DNA of 64,000 nucleotides, taken from positions 806,001-870,000 of the forward strand of contig NZ_AP012323.1 in the NCBI RefSeq assembly GCF_001025135.1. Reading direction: 5' to 3'. Positions 29,743 to 39,211 of this stretch are shown here, piece after piece. The notes under the pieces are model-generated. The model did not search any database and was not told where the DNA came from. It worked only from the letters and a program-made list of their open reading frames with translations. How positions within the stretch are numbered: position 1 is the stretch's first letter; the number at the start of each line of letters is the position of its first letter. This stretch comes from Bifidobacterium bifidum ATCC 29521 = JCM 1255 = DSM 20456. GTDB lineage: Bacteria > Actinomycetota > Actinomycetes > Actinomycetales > Bifidobacteriaceae. The translations under genes and the position numbers were made by a program.

Positions 29743-30780
29743 ATGGCCAAAGGCGACGGAAAATCGGACAAGACAGATAAGCCGGACAAGTCGGGCAAAG
29801 GAGCGAAGTCCGAGAAGACGGACAAACGCATCGACAAGGTACTGCGGCTCGCCACGAACCGCATCGAAACCATCGAATCGAGCACGACGGTGGCTGAACG
29901 ACTCGCGAACGCCGCCAAATCCAGTGAGCTGCTCAGCGCTGTATGGTCGCTGCCACCCGCGCAGCGTCTCATGTTCCATCACGGCGTGCATATCGACGAT
30001 GTCGCCGGAGACTCCACACCCGGCTTCCCAGGTGGCAGAGATGACGCTGAACGGTTCATCACGCTCAGCTCATCGGAGATCGCCCGATATCAACGGCTGC
30101 TGTATGCGAACGGCGTCAAGGGCTCGCGCCGCCGGCTGCTCATCGTGCTGCAGGGCATGGACGCCTCCGGCAAGGGCGGCATCGTGCGCCACGTGTTCCG
30201 GCAGGGCGACCCGATGGGCATCCACTATCACGGTTTCGGCAAGCCGACCGACGAGGAGACGCGGCACGGCTTCCTGTGGCGGGTGGAACGCGAGCTGCCA
30301 AAGAACGGGTGGATCGCGGTGTTCGACCGCTCGCATTACGAGGACATCGTCATGCCGCATGTGTACGGCACGTATCCCGAGGCCGAATGGCGCGGCCGGT
30401 ACGATCTGGTCAATGAGTTCGAGCGTTCGCTGGCGGCCGACGGCTGCGCGATTCTCAAGATCTTCCTCGTCGTGAGCCAGGAGGAGCAGAAGAGGCATTT
30501 TCTCGGGCGTCTCAACGACCCGACCAAATACTGGAAGTTCGACATGTCCGACCTGGACGCGCGCGAACGCTGGGACGACTATATGGGCGCGTGGCAGGAG
30601 GTGTTCGAGAAGACCAGCACGCAGACTGCGCCGTGGTATCTGGTGCCCGCCGACAACCGCTGGTACTCGAGGGCCGTGGTCTCCGAGCTGCTGCGCACCA
30701 CATTGAAGAACATGAACATGACATGGCCGGGACTCGACCCGGACGTCGATCCGGACGAGGTTCGGCGGCTGCTGGGGTGA
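29743..30780 (+). CDS. ppk2: Polyphosphate kinase 2 family protein
   Basis: A 345-residue PPK2 enzyme, which transfers phosphate between polyphosphate and nucleotides. The kinase core has Walker A GMDASGKGG (Lys144) and the Walker B/lid motifs VFDRSHYED and KRHFLGRLNDPTKYWKF. A Lys/Asp/Gly-rich N-terminal tail (residues 1-30) and a helical region (30-105) precede the core. Whether it favours AMP, ADP or NDP phosphorylation cannot be told from the sequence alone. The start was placed at MAKGDGK just after a -10 hexamer; an upstream start 13 codons earlier would include that promoter. A polyphosphate glucokinase is encoded at 40207. Confidence 0.93.
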   Translation: MAKGDGKSDKTDKPDKSGKGAKSEKTDKRIDKVLRLATNRIETIESSTTVAERLANAAKSSELLSAVWSLPPAQRLMFHHGVHIDDVAGDSTPGFPGGRDDAERFITLSSSEIARYQRLLYANGVKGSRRRLLIVLQGMDASGKGGIVRHVFRQGDPMGIHYHGFGKPTDEETRHGFLWRVERELPKNGWIAVFDRSHYEDIVMPHVYGTYPEAEWRGRYDLVNEFERSLAADGCAILKIFLVVSQEEQKRHFLGRLNDPTKYWKFDMSDLDARERWDDYMGAWQEVFEKTSTQTAPWYLVPADNRWYSRAVVSELLRTTLKNMNMTWPGLDPDVDPDEVRRLLG

Positions 30781-30821
30781 ACTTGCGCCCGCCGGTCGAT
30801 TCCGCGAGCTGCGCCGGCGTG

Positions 30822-30827
30822 TAGACT
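30822..30827 (+). promoter_or_regulatory. Candidate -10 hexamer of the DExH helicase gene
   Basis: TAGACT ends 10 nt before the ATG, predicting a leader of only a few nucleotides. Confidence 0.45.
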
Positions 30828-30837
30828 GGGAACCACT

Positions 30838-33399
30838 ATGGCAGATACAGAACATTATGGTTCGCTGGGGGCGCTGGCGCCCGCGTGGGACGAGGGCGAG
30901 CGCAACATCGACACGGACGAGATCTACGAGCGGTTCTTCGGCTGGGTGGCCGACGTCAAGGGTGTCGAGCCGTGGCCTCATCAGGAAGAGGCCATCATGG
31001 ACCTGCTGGCAGGCGACCATGTGATCCTCAACACGCCGACCGGCTCCGGCAAGTCGCTGGTGGCGCTTGGCATGCACTTCGCCGCGCTGTGCACCGGGCG
31101 GCGCTCCTATTACACCGCGCCGATCAAGGCGCTGGTCTCGGAGAAGTTCTTCGATCTGGTCGAGGTGTTCGGCCGCGACAACGTCGGCATGCTCACCGGA
31201 GACACGCATATCAACGCCGATGCGCCGATCATCTGCTGCACGGCCGAGATCCTCGCCAACCAGGCGCTGCGCGAGGGGCGTCGCGCGGACGTCGGCTGCG
31301 TGGCCATGGACGAGTTCCACTATTACGGCGACTCGGAGCGCGGCTGGGCGTGGCAGGTGCCGCTGCTGACGCTGCCGGACACGCAGTTCCTGCTGATGAG
31401 CGCCACACTCGGCAACGTCGACGCGATCGCCGACAAGCTGGAGGACATGACCGACACTGACGTGGACGTGATCGCCGACGCGCCGCGCCCGGTGCCGCTC
31501 ACTTACGAGTACACGCTCGATCCGCTGGAGAAGACCGTCGAACTGGCGTTCCGCAAGGGCGAGACGCCGATCTACGTCGTGCATTTCTCGCAGGATGCGG
31601 CGCTCGACACCGCGCAGTCGCTCGCCTCGACCGGCGTGTCCAGCAAGGAGCAGCGACAGGCCATCGCCGAGGCCATCAAGGGTGTGAAGTTCACGACCGC
31701 GTTCGGCAAGATACTGCAACGGCTGTTGCGTACCGGCGTCGGCATCCACCATGCCGGCATGCTGCCGCGATATCGTCGTCTCGTCGAGCAGCTTGCGCAG
31801 CAGGGGCTGTTGCCGGTCATCTGCGGCACCGATACGCTGGGAGTCGGCATCAACGTGCCGATCCATTCGGTCGTGCTGACCGCGCTGACGAAGTTCGACG
31901 GCACCAAGATGCGTCGCCTGCGCGCCCGCGAGTTCCATCAGATCGCCGGCCGCGCCGGCCGCATGGGCTTCGACACGGAGGGACTGGTCGTCGCCGAGGC
32001 GCCCGAATACGAGATCGAAAACGCCAAGGCCGTCGTCAAGGCCGGGAACGATCCGAAGAAACTCAAGAAAGTCAAGCGCAAGAAGGCGCCGGAAGGGTTC
32101 GTCACGTGGAACCAGAGCACGTTCGACAAGTTGATTGACGCCGCGCCGGAAACACTCGTCCCGCACATGAAGATCACTCATTCGATGGTGCTCAACGAGG
32201 TCACGCAGGGCGGTGACGCGCGCCGGCGCGTCGACGAGCTGATCGACGACTCCGCGCAGACGCCGGACCAGAAGGAGCATCTGCATGAACGTGCCGACGA
32301 GATATTCCAGACCCTGTTCGACACGAAGGTGATCGAGACCGAAGAGCGCGACGACGGTGGGCTTGACTACTTCCTCGACGTGGACATGCCCGACGATTTC
32401 GCGCTCGACCAGCCGCTCAGCCCGTTCCTGCTCGCCGCGCTGGAACTGCTCGACCCTGAATCCGACATGTACGCGCTTGACGTGATTTCCATGGTCGAGG
32501 CCACACTCGAAGACCCCAAGCAGGTGCTGCGCGCGCAGGAGCGGCAGGCGCGCGACGCCGCGATGATCCGGATGAAGGAAGACGGGTTCGAATACGACGA
32601 GCGCATGGACAGGCTGCAGGAGATCACCTATCCCAAGCCGCTGGAGGACATGCTTGACGCGGCGTTCGATCAGTACCGGCACGACGTGCCGTGGGCGAAC
32701 GACTACTGGCTGAGCCCCAAATCCGTGGTACGCGACATGGTCGAGACCGCCTCCGACTTCACCGGATACATCTCGCGGTACAACATCGCCCGCTCGGAGG
32801 GCACGCTGTTGCGCTACCTGTCCGACGCCTACCGGGCGCTCGCCCGCACCGTACCGGACGACAAGCTCGACGATCAGCTGCGCGACGTGATCTCATGGCT
32901 GCGCGTGGTCGTGCGTTCGATCGACTCCAGTCTGGTGGATGAATGGGAGAACGCCGGCGCGTCCGATGATGCCTCGCAGGCGGCCGCCAGTCTGGCCGCG
33001 CCGGGCGCGAAGGCCGCGGTGGTGGAGGACCGGCGCGGGCTCACCGTGCTGATCCGCAACGCGCTGTTCCACCGCGTGCAGCTCATGGACCTTGACAAGC
33101 CCGAGGCGCTCGGCGCTCTCGACAAGGAGTGGGGCTACGGCGTGCATGAGTGGGAGGACGCGCTCGACGACTTCTACGACGAACACGAGTACGTGAACAC
33201 CGACGCCAAGGCGCGTTCGGCCGAGCTGTTCATGCTCGACGAGAAGCACGAGAACGATGAGCACAGCTGGCATGTGCGCCAGATCATCGACGACTCCGAC
33301 GGCGACCACGACTGGGCCATCACCGGCACCATCGACCTGGACGCGACGCAATCCAGCGGCGAAGTCGTCTTCTTCGACTACGCCGTCACCAACGACTGA
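30838..33399 (+). CDS. Ski2-like DExH-box RNA helicase (DUF3516-type C-terminus)
   Basis: An 853-residue superfamily 2 helicase. Motif I is NTPTGSGKS (residues ~65-73), motif II is DEFH (with VAMDEFHYYGDSERGW), motif III LMSATLGN, and motif VI HQIAGRAGRMG. The long C-terminal half (about 430-853) matches the DUF3516 architecture of actinobacterial helicases in this group. It probably unwinds structured RNA in an ATP-dependent way, like Ski2/Mtr4 relatives; the precise substrate is unknown. A short promoter-like hexamer lies right before the gene, and an intergenic repeat follows it. Confidence 0.93.
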   Translation: MADTEHYGSLGALAPAWDEGERNIDTDEIYERFFGWVADVKGVEPWPHQEEAIMDLLAGDHVILNTPTGSGKSLVALGMHFAALCTGRRSYYTAPIKALVSEKFFDLVEVFGRDNVGMLTGDTHINADAPIICCTAEILANQALREGRRADVGCVAMDEFHYYGDSERGWAWQVPLLTLPDTQFLLMSATLGNVDAIADKLEDMTDTDVDVIADAPRPVPLTYEYTLDPLEKTVELAFRKGETPIYVVHFSQDAALDTAQSLASTGVSSKEQRQAIAEAIKGVKFTTAFGKILQRLLRTGVGIHHAGMLPRYRRLVEQLAQQGLLPVICGTDTLGVGINVPIHSVVLTALTKFDGTKMRRLRAREFHQIAGRAGRMGFDTEGLVVAEAPEYEIENAKAVVKAGNDPKKLKKVKRKKAPEGFVTWNQSTFDKLIDAAPETLVPHMKITHSMVLNEVTQGGDARRRVDELIDDSAQTPDQKEHLHERADEIFQTLFDTKVIETEERDDGGLDYFLDVDMPDDFALDQPLSPFLLAALELLDPESDMYALDVISMVEATLEDPKQVLRAQERQARDAAMIRMKEDGFEYDERMDRLQEITYPKPLEDMLDAAFDQYRHDVPWANDYWLSPKSVVRDMVETASDFTGYISRYNIARSEGTLLRYLSDAYRALARTVPDDKLDDQLRDVISWLRVVVRSIDSSLVDEWENAGASDDASQAAASLAAPGAKAAVVEDRRGLTVLIRNALFHRVQLMDLDKPEALGALDKEWGYGVHEWEDALDDFYDEHEYVNTDAKARSAELFMLDEKHENDEHSWHVRQIIDDSDGDHDWAITGTIDLDATQSSGEVVFFDYAVTND

Positions 33400-33402
33400 C
33401 GC

Positions 33403-33450
33403 CGCCAGCACCCGCCAGCGGGGGCTGGCGCGAAGCGACTGGGGGTGGTC
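33403..33450. repeat. Intergenic palindromic repeat, copy 2 (half element)
   Basis: CCAGC..CCGC/GCGG..GCTGG hairpin followed by GCGCGAAGCGACTGGGGGTGGTC. The last 22 bases match the right half of the copy at 18591-18686. Confidence 0.75.
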
Positions 33451-33485
33451 TGTCCGGTATCGAACCTATGTTCGATGCCGTGTTG

Positions 33486-33491
33486 TAGAGT
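33486..33491 (+). promoter_or_regulatory. Candidate -10 hexamer of rarA (leaderless)
   Basis: TAGAGT ends 6 nt before the ATG of rarA; the interval GTAGGC holds no usable Shine-Dalgarno sequence. Confidence 0.55.
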
Positions 33492-33497
33492 GTAGGC

Positions 33498-34904
33498 ATG
33501 ACTGAGAATGATCTGTTCGGGGCGGCGGATGTGCCCGACGATATGACGCGACCGTTGGCCGTGCGCATGCGGCCTCGGACGGTCGACGAGGTGTTGGGGC
33601 AGTCCCATGTGCTGGGGAAGGGCTCCCCATTGCGGCGTCTGGCGAATCCCTCGTCCAAGGGGTCGCTGACCGCGCCGAGCTCCATCATCATGTTCGGACC
33701 TCCCGGCGTGGGCAAGACCACGCTGGCGACCATCGTCGCCCGTCAGTCGGGGCGCGCGTTCGAGGAGCTGTCGGCGGTGACATCGGGGGTGAAGGACGTG
33801 CGTGACGTGCTCGCCCGCGCGCGGCGCAGACTCGTCGGCGACGGCACGGAGACCGTCCTGTTCATCGACGAGGTGCATCGTTTCTCCAAATCGCAGCAGG
33901 ACGCGCTGCTGCCCGCCGTCGAGAACCGTGACGTCACCTTCATCGGCGCGACCACCGAGAATCCGAGCTTCTCCGTCATCAAACCATTGCTGTCACGTTC
34001 CGTCGTCGTCAAACTCGAATCGTTGGAACCGTCCGATCTCGTCACGCTCATCGCACGCGCGGTGGAAGACAAGCGCGGATTGAACGGCGAAGTCAAAATC
34101 GACAATGCGGCGGTCAACGAGATCATCCGCATGGCCGGCGGTGACGCCCGCAAGACGCTGACGATCCTCGAAGCCGCTGCAGGTGCCGTCACCGGAGACA
34201 AGGCCCGCAGAAAAGGCGCGCGGCGTCCGACCATCACGCCGGATGTGGTCTCGCAGGTCATGGACGCCGCCACCGTGCGCTACGACAAGGACGGCGACGA
34301 CCATTACGACGTCATCTCCGCATTCATCAAATCGATGCGCGGCTCCGACCCGGATGCCGCGATACACTACCTCGCACGCATGCTGCGAGCGGGCGAGGAT
34401 CCGCGGTTCATCGCCCGTCGCATCATGATCGCCGCCAGCGAGGAGGTCGGCATGGCCGCGCCGCAGATACTGCAGGTCACCGTCGCCGCCGCACAGGCCG
34501 TCGCGATGATCGGCATGCCCGAAGCGCGCATCATCCTCGCCGAGGCGACCATCGCCGTCGCCACCGCACCCAAATCGAACGCCAGCTACAACGCCATCAA
34601 CCAGGCGCTCGCCGACGTGGACGCCGGGCTCATCGGCCAGGTGCCGCTATACCTGCGCAACGCGCCGACCGCGTTGATGAAAAGCTGGGGCAACCATGAC
34701 GGCTATCGGTACGCGCACGACTGGCCGGGTGCCGTCGCGCCGCAGGAATACCTGCCCGAGGAGCTGCGCGGCCGCGAGTACTATCATCCCAACGACCGCG
34801 GATACGAGCACGAGGTCAGCCAGCGCTTGGACAAAGTCCGCTCCATCCTGCACAGTGAAACCGCGCCGGACGGCTATACCGAGTCCAAAGAGCAGAACGG
34901 ATAA
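33498..34904 (+). CDS. rarA: Replication-associated recombination protein A (RarA/MgsA)
   Basis: A 468-residue AAA+ clamp-loader-like ATPase that acts at stalled replication forks. Walker A is FGPPGVGKTT (residues ~57-66), Walker B VLFIDEVHRF, sensor 1 GATTENPSF, and the MgsA C-terminal tetramerisation domain follows (IHYLARMLRAGEDPRFIARRI, ASEEVGMA, PTALMKSWG). Full length. A monocistronic unit with a likely leaderless promoter. Confidence 0.95.
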   Translation: MTENDLFGAADVPDDMTRPLAVRMRPRTVDEVLGQSHVLGKGSPLRRLANPSSKGSLTAPSSIIMFGPPGVGKTTLATIVARQSGRAFEELSAVTSGVKDVRDVLARARRRLVGDGTETVLFIDEVHRFSKSQQDALLPAVENRDVTFIGATTENPSFSVIKPLLSRSVVVKLESLEPSDLVTLIARAVEDKRGLNGEVKIDNAAVNEIIRMAGGDARKTLTILEAAAGAVTGDKARRKGARRPTITPDVVSQVMDAATVRYDKDGDDHYDVISAFIKSMRGSDPDAAIHYLARMLRAGEDPRFIARRIMIAASEEVGMAAPQILQVTVAAAQAVAMIGMPEARIILAEATIAVATAPKSNASYNAINQALADVDAGLIGQVPLYLRNAPTALMKSWGNHDGYRYAHDWPGAVAPQEYLPEELRGREYYHPNDRGYEHEVSQRLDKVRSILHSETAPDGYTESKEQNG

Positions 34905-34906
34905 AT

Positions 34907-34950
34907 CGCCCCGCCCGGCGGGGTTGCCGAGCGGTAGCGAGGCTGGGAGT
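34907..34950. repeat. GC-rich hairpin and degenerate intergenic repeat after rarA
   Basis: CCCCGCC/GGCGGGG stem at 34909-34923, then GTAGCGAGGCTGGGAGTAGTTC, which loosely resembles the tail of the palindromic repeat family. Probably a terminator. The rest of the gap up to 35077 shows a TTACACT hexamer near 34993 and nothing else. Confidence 0.45.
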
Positions 34951-35077
34951 AGTTCATCGCAACCGCCACTCCGCCCTCGTCCGGCAATCCGTTACACTGT
35001 AATGTGGCCTGACGCAGTGTGGGTATCGTAAGGGCAGTCCGGAAACAACTGGCGTCGGTCTGAATGGATTTCATCAC

Positions 35078-36544
35078 ATGACCTCAACCTCGCAGGAGCG
35101 CATCCCCAAGCGTCTGATCGGCGCCATCGTCGCCGTGGGCTCGCTGGCATTCATCGGCATCCTCACCGAAACGGTGATGACCGTGCTGTTCCCGGAACTC
35201 ATGACCGAATTCGGCGTGAACACCGCCACCGTGCAATGGATCACCACCGTGTATCTGCTGGTGGTCGCGGCCACGATGCCGCTGTCGTCGTTCCTGAACC
35301 GCCGCTTCCGGCTGAAGTCCCTGTTCATCGCGGCTGTGGTCCTCGCCGTGACCGGTTCGGCGATCATGATCGTCGGCCACACCTTCCCGGTCATCCTGCT
35401 CGCCCGCGTGATCCAAGGCATCGGCTCGGGCGTGGCGACGCCGCTGATGATGAACATCATCCTCGAACAGTCGCCCCGCAGCAAGGTCGGCCGCCTCATG
35501 GGCGTAGGTTCGCTGGTGATCACGGTCGCCCCGGCCATCGGCCCCACCGTCGGCGGCGCAGTGTCGAGTGTTTTGCCGTGGCGTGCCATCTTCGTCATCG
35601 CCATTCCGATCGTGCTGTTGGTCTCCCTGCCGCTCGGACTGCACTGCATCGAGCAGAAACGCCCCACCGAGGACGCGCGGCTCAACCCAGTGCAGTTCGT
35701 GGCGATAGTGCTCGCCCTGAGCGGCATGATCTTGGCGCTCAACCAGATGGGCGTCGCGGTCAGCGCTGCGGTCAACGGCTCTTCGGCGACACGTCCCGTC
35801 ATCATCACCGTCGTGAGCCTGGTCGTCGGTGTGGGCTCCCTGGTGTTCTTCGGCTGGTCATCCAGCCGCTCGTTCTCGCCGCTGATTCGTCTGGGGTGGC
35901 TACGAGACCGTGTCGTCCAGCTTCATCTACTCGCGTACCTGATTCTGCCGATCGTCGGCATCGGATTCGGATACGTCATCACCAATCTGGCCCAGATGTC
36001 GCTTGGCACCAGCGCGTTCCACGCCGGCGTCCTCGTGCTGCCGGGCGCTCTGGTCGGTGCGTTCTTCGCGCCCGTCGGAGGCATGCTGTACGACAAATTC
36101 GGCCCGACGAAGCCGATTCTTTCGGCGATTTCGGTGGCCACGTTCGGACCGATCCTGCTGCTGGCATTCTCCATGCGGTTGACGCCTGCGCTGCTCGCCG
36201 GCTTCTACTTCATTTTCGGGCTGTGCTATGCGCTGGGATTCTCCAACATCATGACCAGTGCGCTGAGCGGCATCGACCACGCGTTCATGCCGGATGGCAA
36301 TGCCGTGTTCAATACCGCATTGCAGTTCGGCGGTGCCGTCGGCACCGCACTGTTCTCGATGATTCTCGGCGTGGCTCAGGCGGGCGCCGGCTCGGCCGAA
36401 AAGGGGAGTGCCGCGTTCCGTCACGCCACGGCCGTGGGCGGCACGTGGATGTTCGCGACGATGACGGTGATCTGCCTGATCGCGATCTGCTCGCTTGCCT
36501 GCGCGTTCCGTATCCGTGCGTCGAGAACGGCTGCCGAGCGCTGA
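35078..36544 (+). CDS. MFS drug-efflux transporter, DHA2-like (14-helix type)
   Basis: A 488-residue major facilitator with about 14 hydrophobic helices. Family motifs include motif A-like FLNRRFRLKSLF, motif C-like GVGSLVITVAPAIGPTVGG (the Gly/Pro antiporter signature), and WRAIFVIAIPI, all typical of DHA2 multidrug:proton exporters. The substrate cannot be assigned. The gene runs alone and is convergent with the ECF transporter gene, with only 24 nt between the stop codons. The start ATG lacks a strong ribosome-binding site. Confidence 0.9.
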   Translation: MTSTSQERIPKRLIGAIVAVGSLAFIGILTETVMTVLFPELMTEFGVNTATVQWITTVYLLVVAATMPLSSFLNRRFRLKSLFIAAVVLAVTGSAIMIVGHTFPVILLARVIQGIGSGVATPLMMNIILEQSPRSKVGRLMGVGSLVITVAPAIGPTVGGAVSSVLPWRAIFVIAIPIVLLVSLPLGLHCIEQKRPTEDARLNPVQFVAIVLALSGMILALNQMGVAVSAAVNGSSATRPVIITVVSLVVGVGSLVFFGWSSSRSFSPLIRLGWLRDRVVQLHLLAYLILPIVGIGFGYVITNLAQMSLGTSAFHAGVLVLPGALVGAFFAPVGGMLYDKFGPTKPILSAISVATFGPILLLAFSMRLTPALLAGFYFIFGLCYALGFSNIMTSALSGIDHAFMPDGNAVFNTALQFGGAVGTALFSMILGVAQAGAGSAEKGSAAFRHATAVGGTWMFATMTVICLIAICSLACAFRIRASRTAAER

Positions 36545-36568
36545 CTCCCGCTCCGGGGATGGTTCAGG

Positions 36569-39064
36569 TCAGAGCCATCCCACCGCCAGCAGCGCGACGA
36601 CGTAGGCGACGCACGCGGCTGCGACCATTAGATCGCGTCGGCGCGCGCGCATCACTCTCCAATGGGTGCGGTGGATGCCTTCCTCGTAGCAGCGCGCGTC
36701 AAGCGCCAGACTGAGATTATCCGCGTGACGCAGCGCCGCCACAAGGATCGGCACGATGATGGCGAACAGCGCTTTGACACGAGTGGCCGGCGAACCGGTC
36801 TCGATCGTGCCGCCGCGGGCCGATTGCGCGTCGATGATCGCCTTGGTCTCGTCGCTGAGCGTCGGCAGGAACCGCAGCGCAAGACTCATCACCAGAGCCA
36901 CTTCCTGCGTGTGCCAGCCGATCTTTCTGAACGGCAACAGCAGGGAGCCGAACGCATCCGTCATCGCGGTGGGGGTCGTCGTCGCAAGGAACACGGCACC
37001 CAGGATGATCACCAGCGCGAGACGGCACGAATACAGCACCGCGACCATGAGCCCGCCGGTGGTGATCGGCAGCGGGCCGATATGCGCAAGCGTCTCGCCG
37101 GAGCGGGCGAAGAACATGTTCACCAGGCCCATCACCGCGAATACGATCAGGAACACGCGCACGGAAGACAGCAAACGCAGCGGATGCAGCCGGGCGGCCG
37201 CCACGACGCATGCGGTCAGGACGGCGCCCATCGCCAGCTGCGCCGGCCTGGTGATGACGAATGCGGTGAACATCAACGTCAGGAACGTTACCATCTTCGC
37301 GCGCGGATCCAGGGACGCTACGAATGACGGACGGTTCCTGGATCCGTCTTCAATGGACTCGATGCCGGCTTTGCCGGCGTTCGTGGAAGACTCGGTGGCG
37401 TCGCCGACGCTGGTGTCTCCGTCGTCTCCGGTACCGCAACCATCGCCTTCGCCGTCGCCATTATGCGATCCCATGGTGATGATGCGGTCCGCGCAGTGCT
37501 CGGCCTCGTCGATGGAATGCGTGATGATGAGCACCGCCACGCCCTGACTTTTCAGGGAACCCAGCAGCGCGTGGATGCGGGAGACCGCCGATTCGTCCAG
37601 ACTGGCGGTCGGCTCGTCCATGATGAGCACACGAGGGCGGCATGCGATGACGCCCGCGATGGCGACGAGCCGCTGCTGCCCGCCCGACAGGTTGAACGGA
37701 GAACGGTCGGCGAGATGCTCGATATGCAGCATCCGCAGCGCCTCCTCTACGCGGGTGGCCACCTCCAACTCGCTCAGATGCTGGTTGCGTGGGCCGTACG
37801 CCACATCCTCGGCGACGGTGTCAGCGAACAGCTGACGCTCCGGATGCTGCATGACATAGCCGACGTTGCGCCGCAGGGCCGCGCGTTCTTTTCGGGTGAG
37901 TGCGCGAGGCCGTTTCCCGTGTTTCGACGACGAGACCGGCAATCCGGCCACGGTGATCGATCCGGCGGACGGGCGGTCCAAGGCGCACAGCAGACGTGCG
38001 AGCGTGGTCTTGCCGGCGCCGTTGGAACCCATCAGCGCCACGATTTCGCCTTCGGCGACGCGCAGAGAAAGATTCTCGAAAACCGGGGCGTCGCCATCGT
38101 CATAACGATATGACAGGCCGGATACTGCGATGGCGTCGGATGCTGAGCCTGTAGGTGGAATGGGTGATGCGTCCGACTTGGTAGACGCCGGTTTTACGGG
38201 TTGTCCGGATTTCGCTGGTTGCGCGGGCGACGCGGCCGCGGTGGAACCTCCGGGCTCCTCAGCTGCCGACTCCGTGGAGCCCGCAGCGTCAGTCGCGTCA
38301 GCGTGGCTCCGCGCAATCACTTGCTTCGCCGCAATCGCGTCCCTGTCGGCTTCGACCTGCGTGAGCAGCCCGCCGTCTATGCGAAGTACGCGGTCGGCGT
38401 GCATGGTCTCGTCATGATGATGCGTGACCAGCACGATCGTCGTGCCACGCCGTTGCAGCATGTCGAGGATGCGCATCACCTCGATCCGCGCGTCGGGATC
38501 CAGCATCGCGGTCGGTTCGTCGAGCACCAGCATGCGCGGGTTCATCGCCAGCATTCCGGCGATGGCGATACGCTGCTGCTGGCCGCCGCTCATGCGCGTC
38601 GGATCCGCGTGGCGGAACCCCGCCATATCCACCGATTGCAGGGATTCGTCGATGCGCCCGCCGATGTCGTCCCGAGCCACGCCGAGGTTTTCCGGGCCGA
38701 ATGCCACATCATCCTCGACGATGGTGGTGACGATCTGATCCTCCGGATTCTGGAACACCGTGCCGATGCCATGCCGGGCATCGCGGTATTCGCTCGGATT
38801 CGCTGAAGCGGTCTCGCCGTCGAAGACATGATGGCCCAGCAGCGTCATATCGCCGCCGTCCGGGGCGGCGAGACCGGCGATCAGACGCGCCAGAGTGGAT
38901 TTGCCGGAGCCGTTGGGGCCCACCAGACACAGCCGCTCCCCGCTGCGGATGGTCAGGTCGATGCCGTCAAGCACCCATGTGACGCCGTTGTCATAGCTGA
39001 ATCGCACATGCTCAAGTCGTGCGGCGGGAACCATGCTGTTCATATCATTCCATTCACAAAACAT
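36569..39064 (-). CDS. Fused energy-coupling factor transporter (EcfA-EcfA'-EcfT)
   Basis: An 831-residue fusion of the three parts of an ECF energising module. The first ABC ATPase (residues ~10-235) has GPNGSGKST, MSGGQQQRIAIAG and LVLDEPTAMLD. A Ser/Pro/Ala-rich linker (~240-310) follows. The second ATPase (~312-530) has GSNGAGKTT, LSGGQQRLVAIAG and LIMDEPTASLD. The membrane T-component occupies the C-terminus (~585-831) with the Ala-Arg-Gly-type coupling motif SARGG. Start alternatives are TTG 39073 and ATG 39043; none has a clear site. The RibU S-component is encoded just upstream on the same strand. Confidence 0.92.
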   Translation of the reverse strand: MFCEWNDMNSMVPAARLEHVRFSYDNGVTWVLDGIDLTIRSGERLCLVGPNGSGKSTLARLIAGLAAPDGGDMTLLGHHVFDGETASANPSEYRDARHGIGTVFQNPEDQIVTTIVEDDVAFGPENLGVARDDIGGRIDESLQSVDMAGFRHADPTRMSGGQQQRIAIAGMLAMNPRMLVLDEPTAMLDPDARIEVMRILDMLQRRGTTIVLVTHHHDETMHADRVLRIDGGLLTQVEADRDAIAAKQVIARSHADATDAAGSTESAAEEPGGSTAAASPAQPAKSGQPVKPASTKSDASPIPPTGSASDAIAVSGLSYRYDDGDAPVFENLSLRVAEGEIVALMGSNGAGKTTLARLLCALDRPSAGSITVAGLPVSSSKHGKRPRALTRKERAALRRNVGYVMQHPERQLFADTVAEDVAYGPRNQHLSELEVATRVEEALRMLHIEHLADRSPFNLSGGQQRLVAIAGVIACRPRVLIMDEPTASLDESAVSRIHALLGSLKSQGVAVLIITHSIDEAEHCADRIITMGSHNGDGEGDGCGTGDDGDTSVGDATESSTNAGKAGIESIEDGSRNRPSFVASLDPRAKMVTFLTLMFTAFVITRPAQLAMGAVLTACVVAAARLHPLRLLSSVRVFLIVFAVMGLVNMFFARSGETLAHIGPLPITTGGLMVAVLYSCRLALVIILGAVFLATTTPTAMTDAFGSLLLPFRKIGWHTQEVALVMSLALRFLPTLSDETKAIIDAQSARGGTIETGSPATRVKALFAIIVPILVAALRHADNLSLALDARCYEEGIHRTHWRVMRARRRDLMVAAACVAYVVALLAVGWL

Positions 39065-39109
39065 CGTGGTCAATCCATATCATAGAGGCCATTGTCACCG
39101 CTGACGGAT

Positions 39110-39182
39110 GCAGCCCGCCAGAGAGGTCATCACCCGGACTGTCGGAAATAAGCCTCGTGCGATGACCCTTTTGGCGGGCTGC
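39110..39182 (-). repeat. 73-nt hairpin between ribU and the ECF module gene
   Basis: Outer arms GCAGCCCGCCA / TGGCGGGCTGC (exact 11 bp) and inner arms GGTCATC / GATGACC (exact 7 bp) enclose a 29-nt loop. It may be a partial terminator or a processing stem that sets different levels of S-component and energising module. Confidence 0.65.
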
Positions 39183-39211
39183 CCTAGGCGGCGACTTCGC
39201 GCCGCATCATG

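Noticed and set aside
30070..32682. 870-residue open frame antisense to PPK2 and the helicase gene
   Set aside because: Spans two well-supported plus-strand genes and shows no domain.
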